DNA of 64,000 nucleotides from an uncultured Prevotella sp. (GTDB lineage: Bacteria > Bacteroidota > Bacteroidia > Bacteroidales > Bacteroidaceae), in assembly GCA_902495455.1 (NCBI GenBank), contig CABUXJ010000002.1, positions 1-64,000 of the forward strand, written 5' to 3'. This document shows positions 18,269 through 24,785 of the stretch, one piece after another. The position numbers and the translations under genes are program-made. The stretch's first letter is position 1, and the number at the start of each line of letters is the position of its first letter. Below the pieces are notes generated by a model that worked only from the letters and a program-made list of their open reading frames with translations, made no database searches and had not been told where the DNA came from.

Positions 18269-18862
18269 ATGTTCAGGAAACGCCACCAACGCCGCGTACC
18301 GGGGCTGAACACGATGGCCACATCGGACATCTCGTTCATGCTGCTCATCTTCTTTCTCGTCACGACGTCCATCGACAGTGACAAGGGATTGGCACGGCGT
18401 CTCCCCCCGCCACCGCAGGACCAACAACCGACCGAACTGGTAGTGAAGGAGCGCGACATACTACGCGTGGCCATCGGTGACGACGGACGGCTGACCTGCG
18501 AAGACCGAGTGGTGACGCTGCCGGAACTGCGCGAACTCATCGTGACGTTCGTGGACAACGCCGCCGACTCTCCGTCACTGCCCGAAAAACACATCGTCAA
18601 CATACCCAAGCTCGGCCGATGTTCGGTCACCGACCGTCATGTGATAGCCTTGGAGGTGAGCCGTGAGGCCGACTATGACACCTATTTCCATGTTCAGCAG
18701 ACCATCACGGCGGCATACGACACCTTGCGCGGACGGCTGGCCGTGGCCCGTTTCGGCCATCCGTTGGACGAGTGCTCGCCCGATGAGCGAAGTGCCGTCA
18801 TGCGTCATTATCCGCAGCGCGTGTCCGAAACGGAACCGGAAGGGAAAGGAGGTGGCCTATGA
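18269..18862 (+). CDS. exbD: ExbD/TolR family protein (first copy)
   Basis: This 197-residue single-pass protein opens with a basic cytoplasmic stretch (FRKRHQRRVPGLN) and one membrane helix at about 18-34. The conserved channel aspartate is D20 in MATSDISFMLLIFFLVTTS. A periplasmic domain follows. At 197 residues it is longer than E. coli ExbD (141), with an extended C terminus. The start codon is 3 bases after the preceding stop, and its own stop overlaps the next gene by 4 bases. Confidence 0.9.
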   Translation: MFRKRHQRRVPGLNTMATSDISFMLLIFFLVTTSIDSDKGLARRLPPPPQDQQPTELVVKERDILRVAIGDDGRLTCEDRVVTLPELRELIVTFVDNAADSPSLPEKHIVNIPKLGRCSVTDRHVIALEVSREADYDTYFHVQQTITAAYDTLRGRLAVARFGHPLDECSPDERSAVMRHYPQRVSETEPEGKGGGL

Positions 18863-19374
18863 GCATGTTCAGGTGCAACAGACGCCGCCGTATCCCGGGC
18901 ATTAACTCATCATCCCTGCCGGACCTCATCTTCACCGTGCTCTTCTTCTTCATGATCGTCACCAACATGAGACAGGACCAGCTGAAGGTCGACCACCGCA
19001 TGCCGCAAAGCCGGCAGTTGGAGCGTATGACCAACAAGCAGGGGCTGATGTACATCCATATCGGCCGTCCTGTGACCGGGCGGGCGTCAGCCGCCGGACC
19101 GACACCACGCGACACCGTCTCAACGGCACACGACGCGGCCGCCGGCATGGTCATCCAGATCAACGACAGCTACGTCACGGTGGACGACATCGGACGCATT
19201 GTCAACGAGGAGAGGGCGCGGATGAAACCGGAAGACGCCCGAACCATGCGCGTGATAATCAAGGCCGACCGCCACACGCCGATGGGACTGGTCAACGATG
19301 TCAAGCAGGCACTGCGCCAATCCGACGTTCTTAACATCGTCTATGCGGCAGACCAGAAAGACATGCGCAGATAG
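18859..19374 (+). CDS. exbD: ExbD/TolR family protein (second copy)
   Basis: A 171-residue protein with the same layout as the gene before it: a basic N terminus (RCNRRRRIPGIN) and one membrane helix (about 20-36) with the conserved aspartate D22 in SLPDLIFTVLFFFMIV. The periplasmic domain ends in KADRHTPMGLVNDVKQALRQ, close to the ExbD signature. The ATG overlaps the previous stop (ATGA). Two non-identical ExbD subunits with one ExbB is a usual Bacteroidales arrangement and may give a mixed transducer pair. Confidence 0.9.
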   Translation: MSMFRCNRRRRIPGINSSSLPDLIFTVLFFFMIVTNMRQDQLKVDHRMPQSRQLERMTNKQGLMYIHIGRPVTGRASAAGPTPRDTVSTAHDAAAGMVIQINDSYVTVDDIGRIVNEERARMKPEDARTMRVIIKADRHTPMGLVNDVKQALRQSDVLNIVYAADQKDMRR

Positions 19375-19521
19375 ACAAGAGACATTACATTATTATATAA
19401 GGGCATTTTTGCAACCAAACGATATGCTCGTTATTATTCTTATATAATCGCTTTGTTAACAAACTGACAGACAATAAGCATTTTTACTTACATTCTCTTT
19501 GCGGAAATCGGATTTTTATTA

Positions 19522-19529
19522 TATCTTTG
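19522..19529 (+). promoter_or_regulatory. -7 promoter element of the Lrp-family gene
   Basis: TATCTTTG, 22 bases before the ATG at 19552. Confidence 0.65.
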
Positions 19530-19551
19530 CAGCATAAAAGAAAAATAAGAA

Positions 19552-20046
19552 ATGGCATACCAAAGATTGGATAAACTTGACAAACAAATCCTCCGTCTGA
19601 TTGCGGAGGACGCACGAATTCCGTTTCTGGAGGTGGCCCGTGCATGCAACGTGAGCGGTGCCGCCATCCATCAGAGGATACAGAAGTTGACAAATCTCGG
19701 CATACTGAAGGGTTCGCAGTATGTCATCGATCCCGAAAAGATCGGCTACGAGACATGCGCCTACATCGGGCTGAACCTGAAAAACCCTGAGAATTTTGAC
19801 ACCGTTGTTGAAGAACTGAAAAACATTCCCGAGGTCGTCGAATGTCATTACACCACCGGCGACTTTGACATGTTCATCAAAATATACGCCGTCAACAACC
19901 ATCACTTGCTCAATATCATACACGACAAGCTCCAGCCGTTGGGCCTGGCACGCAGCGAAACCATCATTTCGTTCAACTCGGCCATCGACCGTCAGCTTCC
20001 GATAATGGACATATTGAGCAGCGAAAACGGAGAATGCAATGACTGA
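19552..20046 (+). CDS. Lrp/AsnC family transcriptional regulator
   Basis: A 164-residue protein with an N-terminal winged helix-turn-helix (about 5-65, LDKLDKQILRLIAEDARIPFLEVARACNVSGAAIHQRIQKL) and a C-terminal RAM ligand-binding domain (about 72-150, including CAYIGLNLKNPENFDTVVEELKNIPEV and TTGDFDMFIKI). Members bind amino acids or similar effectors and assemble into octamers. The target genes cannot be told from the neighbourhood. It stands alone, with its own promoter and a long palindrome downstream. Confidence 0.92.
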   Translation: MAYQRLDKLDKQILRLIAEDARIPFLEVARACNVSGAAIHQRIQKLTNLGILKGSQYVIDPEKIGYETCAYIGLNLKNPENFDTVVEELKNIPEVVECHYTTGDFDMFIKIYAVNNHHLLNIIHDKLQPLGLARSETIISFNSAIDRQLPIMDILSSENGECND

Positions 20047-20102
20047 CGGAATCTAACCGGAATAAAAAACAAATGCGAATGTCGTAAAGAACAACCGCAA
20101 CC

Positions 20103-20218
20103 GGCGTAAAAAATAAACGCAAAGAGCGCAAAGACGCAAAGGTTTTATATCAAGGCAAGCATCGCTTTTGATAATTAATCCTTTGCGTCTTTGCGCTCTT
20201 TGCGTTTATTTTTACGCC
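20103..20218. repeat. Palindrome of the GCAAAG family
   Basis: Arms 20103-20142 and 20180-20218 are reverse complements over about 40 bases, apart from one extra A. They contain the motif AACGCAAAGAGCGCAAAGACG. Related palindromes lie at 39297-39409, 44899-45000 and 56872-57069. This one sits in the 454-base space between the Lrp-family gene and the DUF2975 gene; the rest of that space holds only the downstream promoter. Confidence 0.9.
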
Positions 20219-20375
20219 CTTTGTCTTTTTATTCCTATATCTCAATAACCTATCTTTGCTCATGTAACATCCCGATGAAAACACCGCGGGATGTCTAAAA
20301 GGATACCGCGAAATGCCCGAAATATCCCCAATTCGATATTATTTTATTGTTTTTCGATAAATTTTTGCCGATTTG

Positions 20376-20407
20376 TTTGGTGGTTTCAAATAATAACCAT
20401 ATCTTTG
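20376..20407 (+). promoter_or_regulatory. Bacteroidota promoter of the DUF2975-HTH pair
   Basis: TTTG (20376-20379) and TATCTTTG (20400-20407) are 20 bases apart, a full -33/-7 match. The leader before the ATG at 20501 is about 90 bases and very A-rich. Confidence 0.75.
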
Positions 20408-20500
20408 CAACATCGAAAAACGATAATCGCTTATCATTAATCGATAACAAACAAGAGAACATAACAAACAATATTAACCAACCAATAAACATTTACAACA

Positions 20501-21166
20501 ATGAAAAAGAGATTCAACATCATCACCGTGACAATGTTAGCATTAGTAGTTTTCAACATCGTGTGCAACCTCGTCTACATCACCGTCGCAGTCGCCGACG
20601 CCTATTCGCTCACACACCGTCATTCGAGCGAGGAGATAGACAACCGTATTGACGCGCTGGAGACGCAGCAGCCGATAGCTCTCCAGATGCTTCCGCTCGA
20701 CATCGTGGGCACCCGAATGACCACCGTCAACGAGAAAACAGGCAAGGAAATCACTGTCGAAATCGGTCGGGGTGTCACCTATGTCGACAAGAGCGTAGCC
20801 CCTTCATGGACCTATCCGACCGAAATCACTCTCGAACTCATCTGCGCCGCACTCTGGATAGCCACGCTTTGGTTCTTCATCAAGTTCGTCCGCAACATCA
20901 ACCGCATAGAGATCTTCACGTGGAAGAACATCTCTCTCCTGCGCAAGATGGGCGCCCTGATGCTCTCGGCCTTTGCCCTTTCGTGGATTTCGGGTCTGAT
21001 TCAGAACTACGAGGCGTGGACCTTAGTTGCTATTGATGGCTACATAATCGACTGGTTCCACTCGTTCGACACCATCACAATGGTCATCGGCTTCTGCTGT
21101 CTCATCTCCGCCGAGGTCTTCGCAATGGGCCTGCGTCATCAGGAGGAACTCGACCTGACCGTCTGA
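20501..21166 (+). CDS. DUF2975 family membrane protein
   Basis: A 221-residue protein with four predicted membrane helices: about 8-30, 107-128 (ITLELICAALWIATLWFFI), 145-166 (LLRKMGALMLSAFALSWISGLI) and 187-210. A soluble loop separates helices 1 and 2. The layout fits DUF2975, a family of unknown function usually encoded next to a small YozG-like HTH regulator, which is the case here 31 bases downstream. The two are probably one operon. Confidence 0.85.
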   Translation: MKKRFNIITVTMLALVVFNIVCNLVYITVAVADAYSLTHRHSSEEIDNRIDALETQQPIALQMLPLDIVGTRMTTVNEKTGKEITVEIGRGVTYVDKSVAPSWTYPTEITLELICAALWIATLWFFIKFVRNINRIEIFTWKNISLLRKMGALMLSAFALSWISGLIQNYEAWTLVAIDGYIIDWFHSFDTITMVIGFCCLISAEVFAMGLRHQEELDLTV

Positions 21167-21197
21167 AACAAACGTATAACACAAAAAGAATCAGCTT

Positions 21198-21404
21198 ATG
21201 CCTATAATAGTAAATCTCGACGTGATGATGGCACGGCGCAAGATTTCGCTCAGCGAGCTTGCCGCAACCATCGACCTGACACCGGCCAACCTCTCAATCC
21301 TGAAGACCGGAAAAGCCAAAGCCGTGCGCTTCTCAACTCTGGAAGCCATCTGCCACGCTTTAGACTGCCAACCGGGAGACATATTGGAATACAAAGAGGA
21401 ATGA
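21198..21404 (+). CDS. Small Cro/C1-type HTH regulator (YozG-like)
   Basis: A 68-residue protein that is almost entirely one helix-turn-helix domain: IVNLDVMMARRKISLSELA at residues 4-22, then LTPANLSILKTGKAKAVRFSTLEAICHALDCQPGDILEY. The length and the ending PGDILEY are typical of regulators paired with DUF2975 membrane proteins. It probably controls its own operon. A strong terminator follows at 21519-21553. Confidence 0.92.
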   Translation: MPIIVNLDVMMARRKISLSELAATIDLTPANLSILKTGKAKAVRFSTLEAICHALDCQPGDILEYKEE

Positions 21405-21518
21405 GATGTCCGTACGACACAAAAACAACAGGACTGAAAGAACACAAAAACAGCAATATATGAAGACACAAAAACTGACGGACGACGACTGAATGGATAT
21501 TAAATTACATACGCAAGG

Positions 21519-21553
21519 AACGCCGGAGAGTCTTTCATCTCCGGCGTTTTTTT
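21519..21553 (+). terminator. Rho-independent terminator after the HTH gene
   Basis: Perfect 11-bp stem (21519-21529 with 21538-21548, AACGCCGGAGA and its complement), followed by a T-run to 21553. Confidence 0.9.
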
Positions 21554-21556
21554 AGA

Positions 21557-21754
21557 GGAGTTAAAGGAGTTAAAGGAGTTATTGCGGGCAGAGCCCGCTC
21601 AGGAGTTAAAGACGATGGCAGCATAAAGAGCGACGTTCTTGTCCAGACACATGGTGTATATGAATATGACGCTGTTTTTATTCCTTGTGCTGCCATCGTC
21701 TTTAACTCCTGAGCGGGCTCTGCCCGCGATAACTCCTTTAACTCCTTTAACTCC
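21557..21754. repeat. Long palindrome with GGAGTTAAA repeats
   Basis: Two 67-base arms (21557-21623 and 21688-21754) differ at a single position and enclose a 64-base loop. The arms start with GGAGTTAAAGGAGTTAAAGG and contain the short palindrome GCGGGCAGAGCCCGC. It lies between convergent genes (HTH gene and folA) and fills most of their 366-base gap. Half-copies occur at 28452-28512 and 37299-37376. Confidence 0.9.
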
Positions 21755-21770
21755 CCATAGAAACGTACTG

Positions 21771-22250
21771 TTACCGCTCGTAGTCTACGAACGCATAGCG
21801 GAACGCATGGCGTTCGTCCACGGGATGTTCCTCGCGTGCCACCTCGTGCCATCCGTCATACGGCGGGAAGAACGTGTCGGCCTCGGCCGGAGTGTCGTCC
21901 ACCTCGGTCAGACAGAGGCGGTCGGCGCGGCCGATGGCCTCGGCATAGACAGACGCGCCGCCGATGATGTAGACGTCCTCGTCCTCGCGGCAGTGGGCCA
22001 ACGCCTCGTCGAGCGACGTAAAGACCTCGCAATCGGGGAAGTCAGTGGCCGTGCGGCTCAGGACGACATTGCGCCGGTTGGGCAGAGCGCCCTTCGGCAG
22101 TGAGAGGAACGTGCGGCGTCCCATGATGATGGTGTGGCCGGTGGTCAGCGACTTGAAGCGTTTCAGGTCGTTGGGAAGCCAATAGATCAGCTTGTTTTCG
22201 TGGCCGATGGCGCGGTTGCGGGCCACGGCGGCAATTATGGATATTGTCAT
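21771..22250 (-). CDS. folA: Dihydrofolate reductase
   Basis: A 159-residue enzyme reducing dihydrofolate with NADPH. Signatures include ISIIAAVARNRAIGHENKLIYWLPNDLKRFK (residues 3-33), the NADPH-binding IIMGRRTFLSLPKGALPNRRNVVLSR and DVYIIGGASVYAEAI. The length is normal. The start at 22250 (MTIS) fits the family; an in-frame ATG two codons upstream (22256) is also possible. It lies downstream of thyA on the same strand, the usual pairing, since ThyA generates the dihydrofolate that this enzyme recycles. Confidence 0.96.
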   Translation of the reverse strand: MTISIIAAVARNRAIGHENKLIYWLPNDLKRFKSLTTGHTIIMGRRTFLSLPKGALPNRRNVVLSRTATDFPDCEVFTSLDEALAHCREDEDVYIIGGASVYAEAIGRADRLCLTEVDDTPAEADTFFPPYDGWHEVAREEHPVDERHAFRYAFVDYER

Positions 22251-22267
22251 AATCATGATAAAAGGCT

Positions 22268-22356
22268 CCACCCCGGTCCTCCCCAAGGGGAGGGTGCCTG
22301 CGAGGTGACGCGCTCATTGGGTTATCAGACACTCCCCTTGGGGGAGTCGGAGGGGC
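22268..22356. repeat. CCCTCCCC/GGGGAGGG dispersed repeat between thyA and folA
   Basis: It contains CCGGTCCTCCCCAAGGGGAGGGTGCCTGCGAG-type sequence (22274-22303) and a second unit CACTCCCCTTGGGGGAGT (22330-22347). The first unit matches the elements at 23808-23868, 55695-55738 and 56797-56840 in opposite orientations. Confidence 0.8.
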
Positions 22357-22357
22357 C

Positions 22358-23152
22358 TCACACCGACACCTCAGCCTTGATGTGCGGCCACGGATCGTAT
22401 CCCTCCAGCCTGAAATCGTCATAGCGGAAGGAGAAAATGTCGCGGACATCGGGGTTGATGACCATGCGCGGCAGCGGTCGCGGCGTGCGGGTGAGCTGCA
22501 GACGGGCCTGGTCGAGATGGTTGAGGTAGAGGTGGGTGTCGCCCGTGGTGTGGATGAAGTCGCCCGCGCGCAGCCCCGTGACCTGCGCCATCATCTGGAG
22601 CAGGAGTGCGTAGGACGCGATGTTGAACGGCACACCGAGGAACGTGTCGGCCGAACGCTGATATAGCTGGAGGCTCAGGCGGCCGTCGGCGACATAAAAC
22701 TGGAACATCGTGTGACACGGCGGCAGGGCCATGCTGTCGACCTCGGCCACATTCCACGCGCTGACAATCATGCGGCGCGAGTCCGGGTTGTGCTTCAGCT
22801 GGTCCACCACGGCGGCTATCTGGTCGATGGTACCGCCTTTGTAGTCGGGCCACGAGCGCCACTGATGACCGTAGACCGGTCCGAGGTCGCCGTTCTCGTC
22901 GGCCCACTCGTTCCAGATGCGCACGCCGTTGTCCTGCAGATACCTCACGTTGGTGTCGCCGCTGAGGAACCACAGCAGTTCGTGGATGATGGACTTCAGG
23001 TGCAGCTTCTTGGTCGTGAGCAGCGGAAAACCGTCTTCCAGATTATACCGTGCCTGATGGCCGAATATGCTCATCGTGCCCGTGCCGGTGCGGTCGCCTT
23101 TCTGCGTGCCCTCGGTCAGGATGCGGTCGAGCAGGTCCAAATATTGTTTCAT
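22358..23152 (-). CDS. thyA: Thymidylate synthase
   Basis: A 264-residue enzyme, exactly the length of E. coli ThyA. It converts dUMP to dTMP using methylenetetrahydrofolate. Visible are GDRTGTGTMSIFGHQARYNL near the N terminus, the catalytic cysteine in ALPPCHTMFQFYV, and QLYQRSADTFLGVPFNIASYA. The start ATG at 23152 (MKQYLDLLDRIL) is preferred to the longer frame starting at 23272. It is first in a thyA-folA unit, with a TACTTTTG box at 23226-23233. Confidence 0.97.
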   Translation of the reverse strand: MKQYLDLLDRILTEGTQKGDRTGTGTMSIFGHQARYNLEDGFPLLTTKKLHLKSIIHELLWFLSGDTNVRYLQDNGVRIWNEWADENGDLGPVYGHQWRSWPDYKGGTIDQIAAVVDQLKHNPDSRRMIVSAWNVAEVDSMALPPCHTMFQFYVADGRLSLQLYQRSADTFLGVPFNIASYALLLQMMAQVTGLRAGDFIHTTGDTHLYLNHLDQARLQLTRTPRPLPRMVINPDVRDIFSFRYDDFRLEGYDPWPHIKAEVSV

Positions 23153-23225
23153 GTCGTCAGTATGTTTGCTTGATAGTCGTTTTAGTCGCATGCAGGACGC
23201 GCCGTCCGCTCCCGCAAGGCGAGGA

Positions 23226-23233
23226 CAAAAGTA
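23226..23233 (-). promoter_or_regulatory. -7 promoter element of thyA
   Basis: TACTTTTG on the minus strand, 73 bases before the thyA ATG. Confidence 0.55.
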
Positions 23234-23373
23234 CGCAAAAAAATCGGTTTCCAAGTGATAAGTGTGGGACAAATTTGTCCGCAGTCCACTTTCGCTCTGC
23301 TTTTCAACCGGTGTTGAAATGCCGTCATGACACGAAAAGGCCCGTGTAGTCCTGCGTCCGTCAATGGAAGGAC

Positions 23374-23757
23374 GTCATGAAAATATCAAATTTTTAACAC
23401 TTCAAATTCTTATGAAATTCCCGATATGTGCCCGCAATTTTAACATTCGTACGTCGTTTTCCGACAGAAAAAATCCGGCGGTCTTGCCGTAAGGGCCCCG
23501 TTGGTCTGCAACGAGCACGCCGTCAGCTTGCAACGGGCACGCCGCTGTGATGCAACGAGGGCCCCGTTGCGATGCAATAAGGCCCTTACGGCAAGACGCG
23601 AAAATCGCCTGAATTTTGTTGTCTGGTGTAACTTGCATTGTGTCAACGACTTACTGAAAACGCTCAAAAATCGTAAATTTTGCCCCTCGGGCCGCCGATT
23701 TCAGAATGACGCGGGTTTTGTGAGACTTTTGTCAATATAATTCCGAGTTTTTAACAC
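23374..23757. repeat. Family A composite repeat, copy A1
   Basis: Bounded by imperfect direct repeats of about 27 bases (23374-23400 and 23731-23757), each starting GTCA and ending TTTTTAACAC. Inside, a GC-rich core (23485-23602) is closed by a perfect 17-base inverted repeat, GTCTTGCCGTAAGGGCC and its complement. Between these arms lie several GCAACGAG/GCAACGGGCACGCCG units. Copies A2 (45016-45412) and A3 (63211-63606) share flanks, core and boundaries. It occupies the middle of the 799-base thyA-ispD gap. No transposase lies within it. Confidence 0.85.
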
Positions 23758-23807
23758 ATCCCGGATGGTAGATGGCAGATGTTAGATGTCAGAACATTCT
23801 CCCTTCA

Positions 23808-23868
23808 TCTCGTAGGCACCCTCCCCTTGGGGAAGGCCGGGGTGGGGCCCCTGAGGTGGGGCCCCGTG
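23808..23868. repeat. CCCTCCCC/GGGGAGGG dispersed repeat before ispD
   Basis: CATCTCGTAGGCACCCTCCCC followed by TTGGGGAAGGCCGGGGTGGG and a GGGGCCCC palindrome. Nearly identical to 55695-55738 and to the complement of 56797-56840. Confidence 0.85.
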
Positions 23869-23910
23869 GATATTAATCCGAATATCATTCCGAATGTCGG
23901 AATTTTGCAT

Positions 23911-23918
23911 TATCTTTG
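23911..23918 (+). promoter_or_regulatory. -7 promoter element of ispD
   Basis: TATCTTTG, 33 bases before the ispD ATG. Confidence 0.65.
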
Positions 23919-23951
23919 CATACACATAATGTAATATAAACAGGAAAGAAG

Positions 23952-24629
23952 ATGACGGACAACAATACGGATTATGTCATAATCGTGGCCGGAGGTCACG
24001 GACTGCGCATGGGTTCGGACGTGCCGAAACAGTTTCTGCCGATTGGCGGGCGGCCCGTGCTGATGCGTACGATGGAGCGTTTCAAGGAATATTCGCCGGC
24101 GTTGCATATCGTCCTCGTGCTGCCGCGAGACCAGCAGGATTATTGGCGAAAACTGTGCGCCGACCATGATTTCGCCGTCGACTATCAGCTGGCCGACGGC
24201 GGAGAGACGCGGTTTCACTCCGTGCGCAACGGACTGTCGCTCATTCCGGCCGATGCCGTGGGAGTGGTCGGTGTGCATGACGGTGTCCGCCCGTTCCCAT
24301 CGTTGGAAGTTATCGGACGCTGTTATGATGAGGCACGGCGCACGGGAGCCGCCGTGCCGGTCGTCCCCGTGGTCGAGACTTTGCGTCACGTGACCGGCGG
24401 GACCGTGCCGCGCGGCGACTATCGGCTTGTCCAAACGCCCCAGACGTTCGACATCGCGCTGCTCCGCCGGGCTTACGAACAGGATTATACGGACGCCTTC
24501 ACGGACGACGCCTCGGTCGTCGAAGCCTTGGGACATGACGTCACGCTCGTCGAGGGCAACCGGGAGAACATCAAGATCACGACACCGTGGGACCTGAAGG
24601 TGGCGGAGGTGGAAACTAAGACACAATAG
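23952..24629 (+). CDS. ispD: 2-C-methyl-D-erythritol 4-phosphate cytidylyltransferase
   Basis: A 225-residue enzyme of the MEP isoprenoid pathway that attaches CMP to methylerythritol phosphate. The nucleotide-binding signature AGGHGLRMGSDVPKQF lies at residues 13-28, followed by GVVGVHDGVRPFPS and TFDIALLRRAYEQDY. The length is normal. It supplies precursors for polyprenyl synthases such as the gene at 1167-2141. It is followed by a short repeat-bearing gap and recG on the same strand. Confidence 0.95.
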   Translation: MTDNNTDYVIIVAGGHGLRMGSDVPKQFLPIGGRPVLMRTMERFKEYSPALHIVLVLPRDQQDYWRKLCADHDFAVDYQLADGGETRFHSVRNGLSLIPADAVGVVGVHDGVRPFPSLEVIGRCYDEARRTGAAVPVVPVVETLRHVTGGTVPRGDYRLVQTPQTFDIALLRRAYEQDYTDAFTDDASVVEALGHDVTLVEGNRENIKITTPWDLKVAEVETKTQ

Positions 24630-24659
24630 CCCAACAACCGAACCCCCAACAACCTAAAA

Positions 24660-24692
24660 CCCACCCCAACCCTCCCAAAGGGAGGGAGCTTG
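24660..24692. repeat. Half-copy of the CCCTCCC repeat
   Basis: ACCCACCCCAACCCTCCC and GGGAGGGAGCTTGAATA match the left half of the inverted repeat at 1-76 in order and spacing. It lies in the ispD-recG gap. Confidence 0.75.
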
Positions 24693-24785
24693 AATAGCGG
24701 CATAAAGACATGATAAAAAGTATGACAATGGATATATATTATACATGGTAGGGAAAAATATGTCCTTACCATCAGAAAGAACGCC

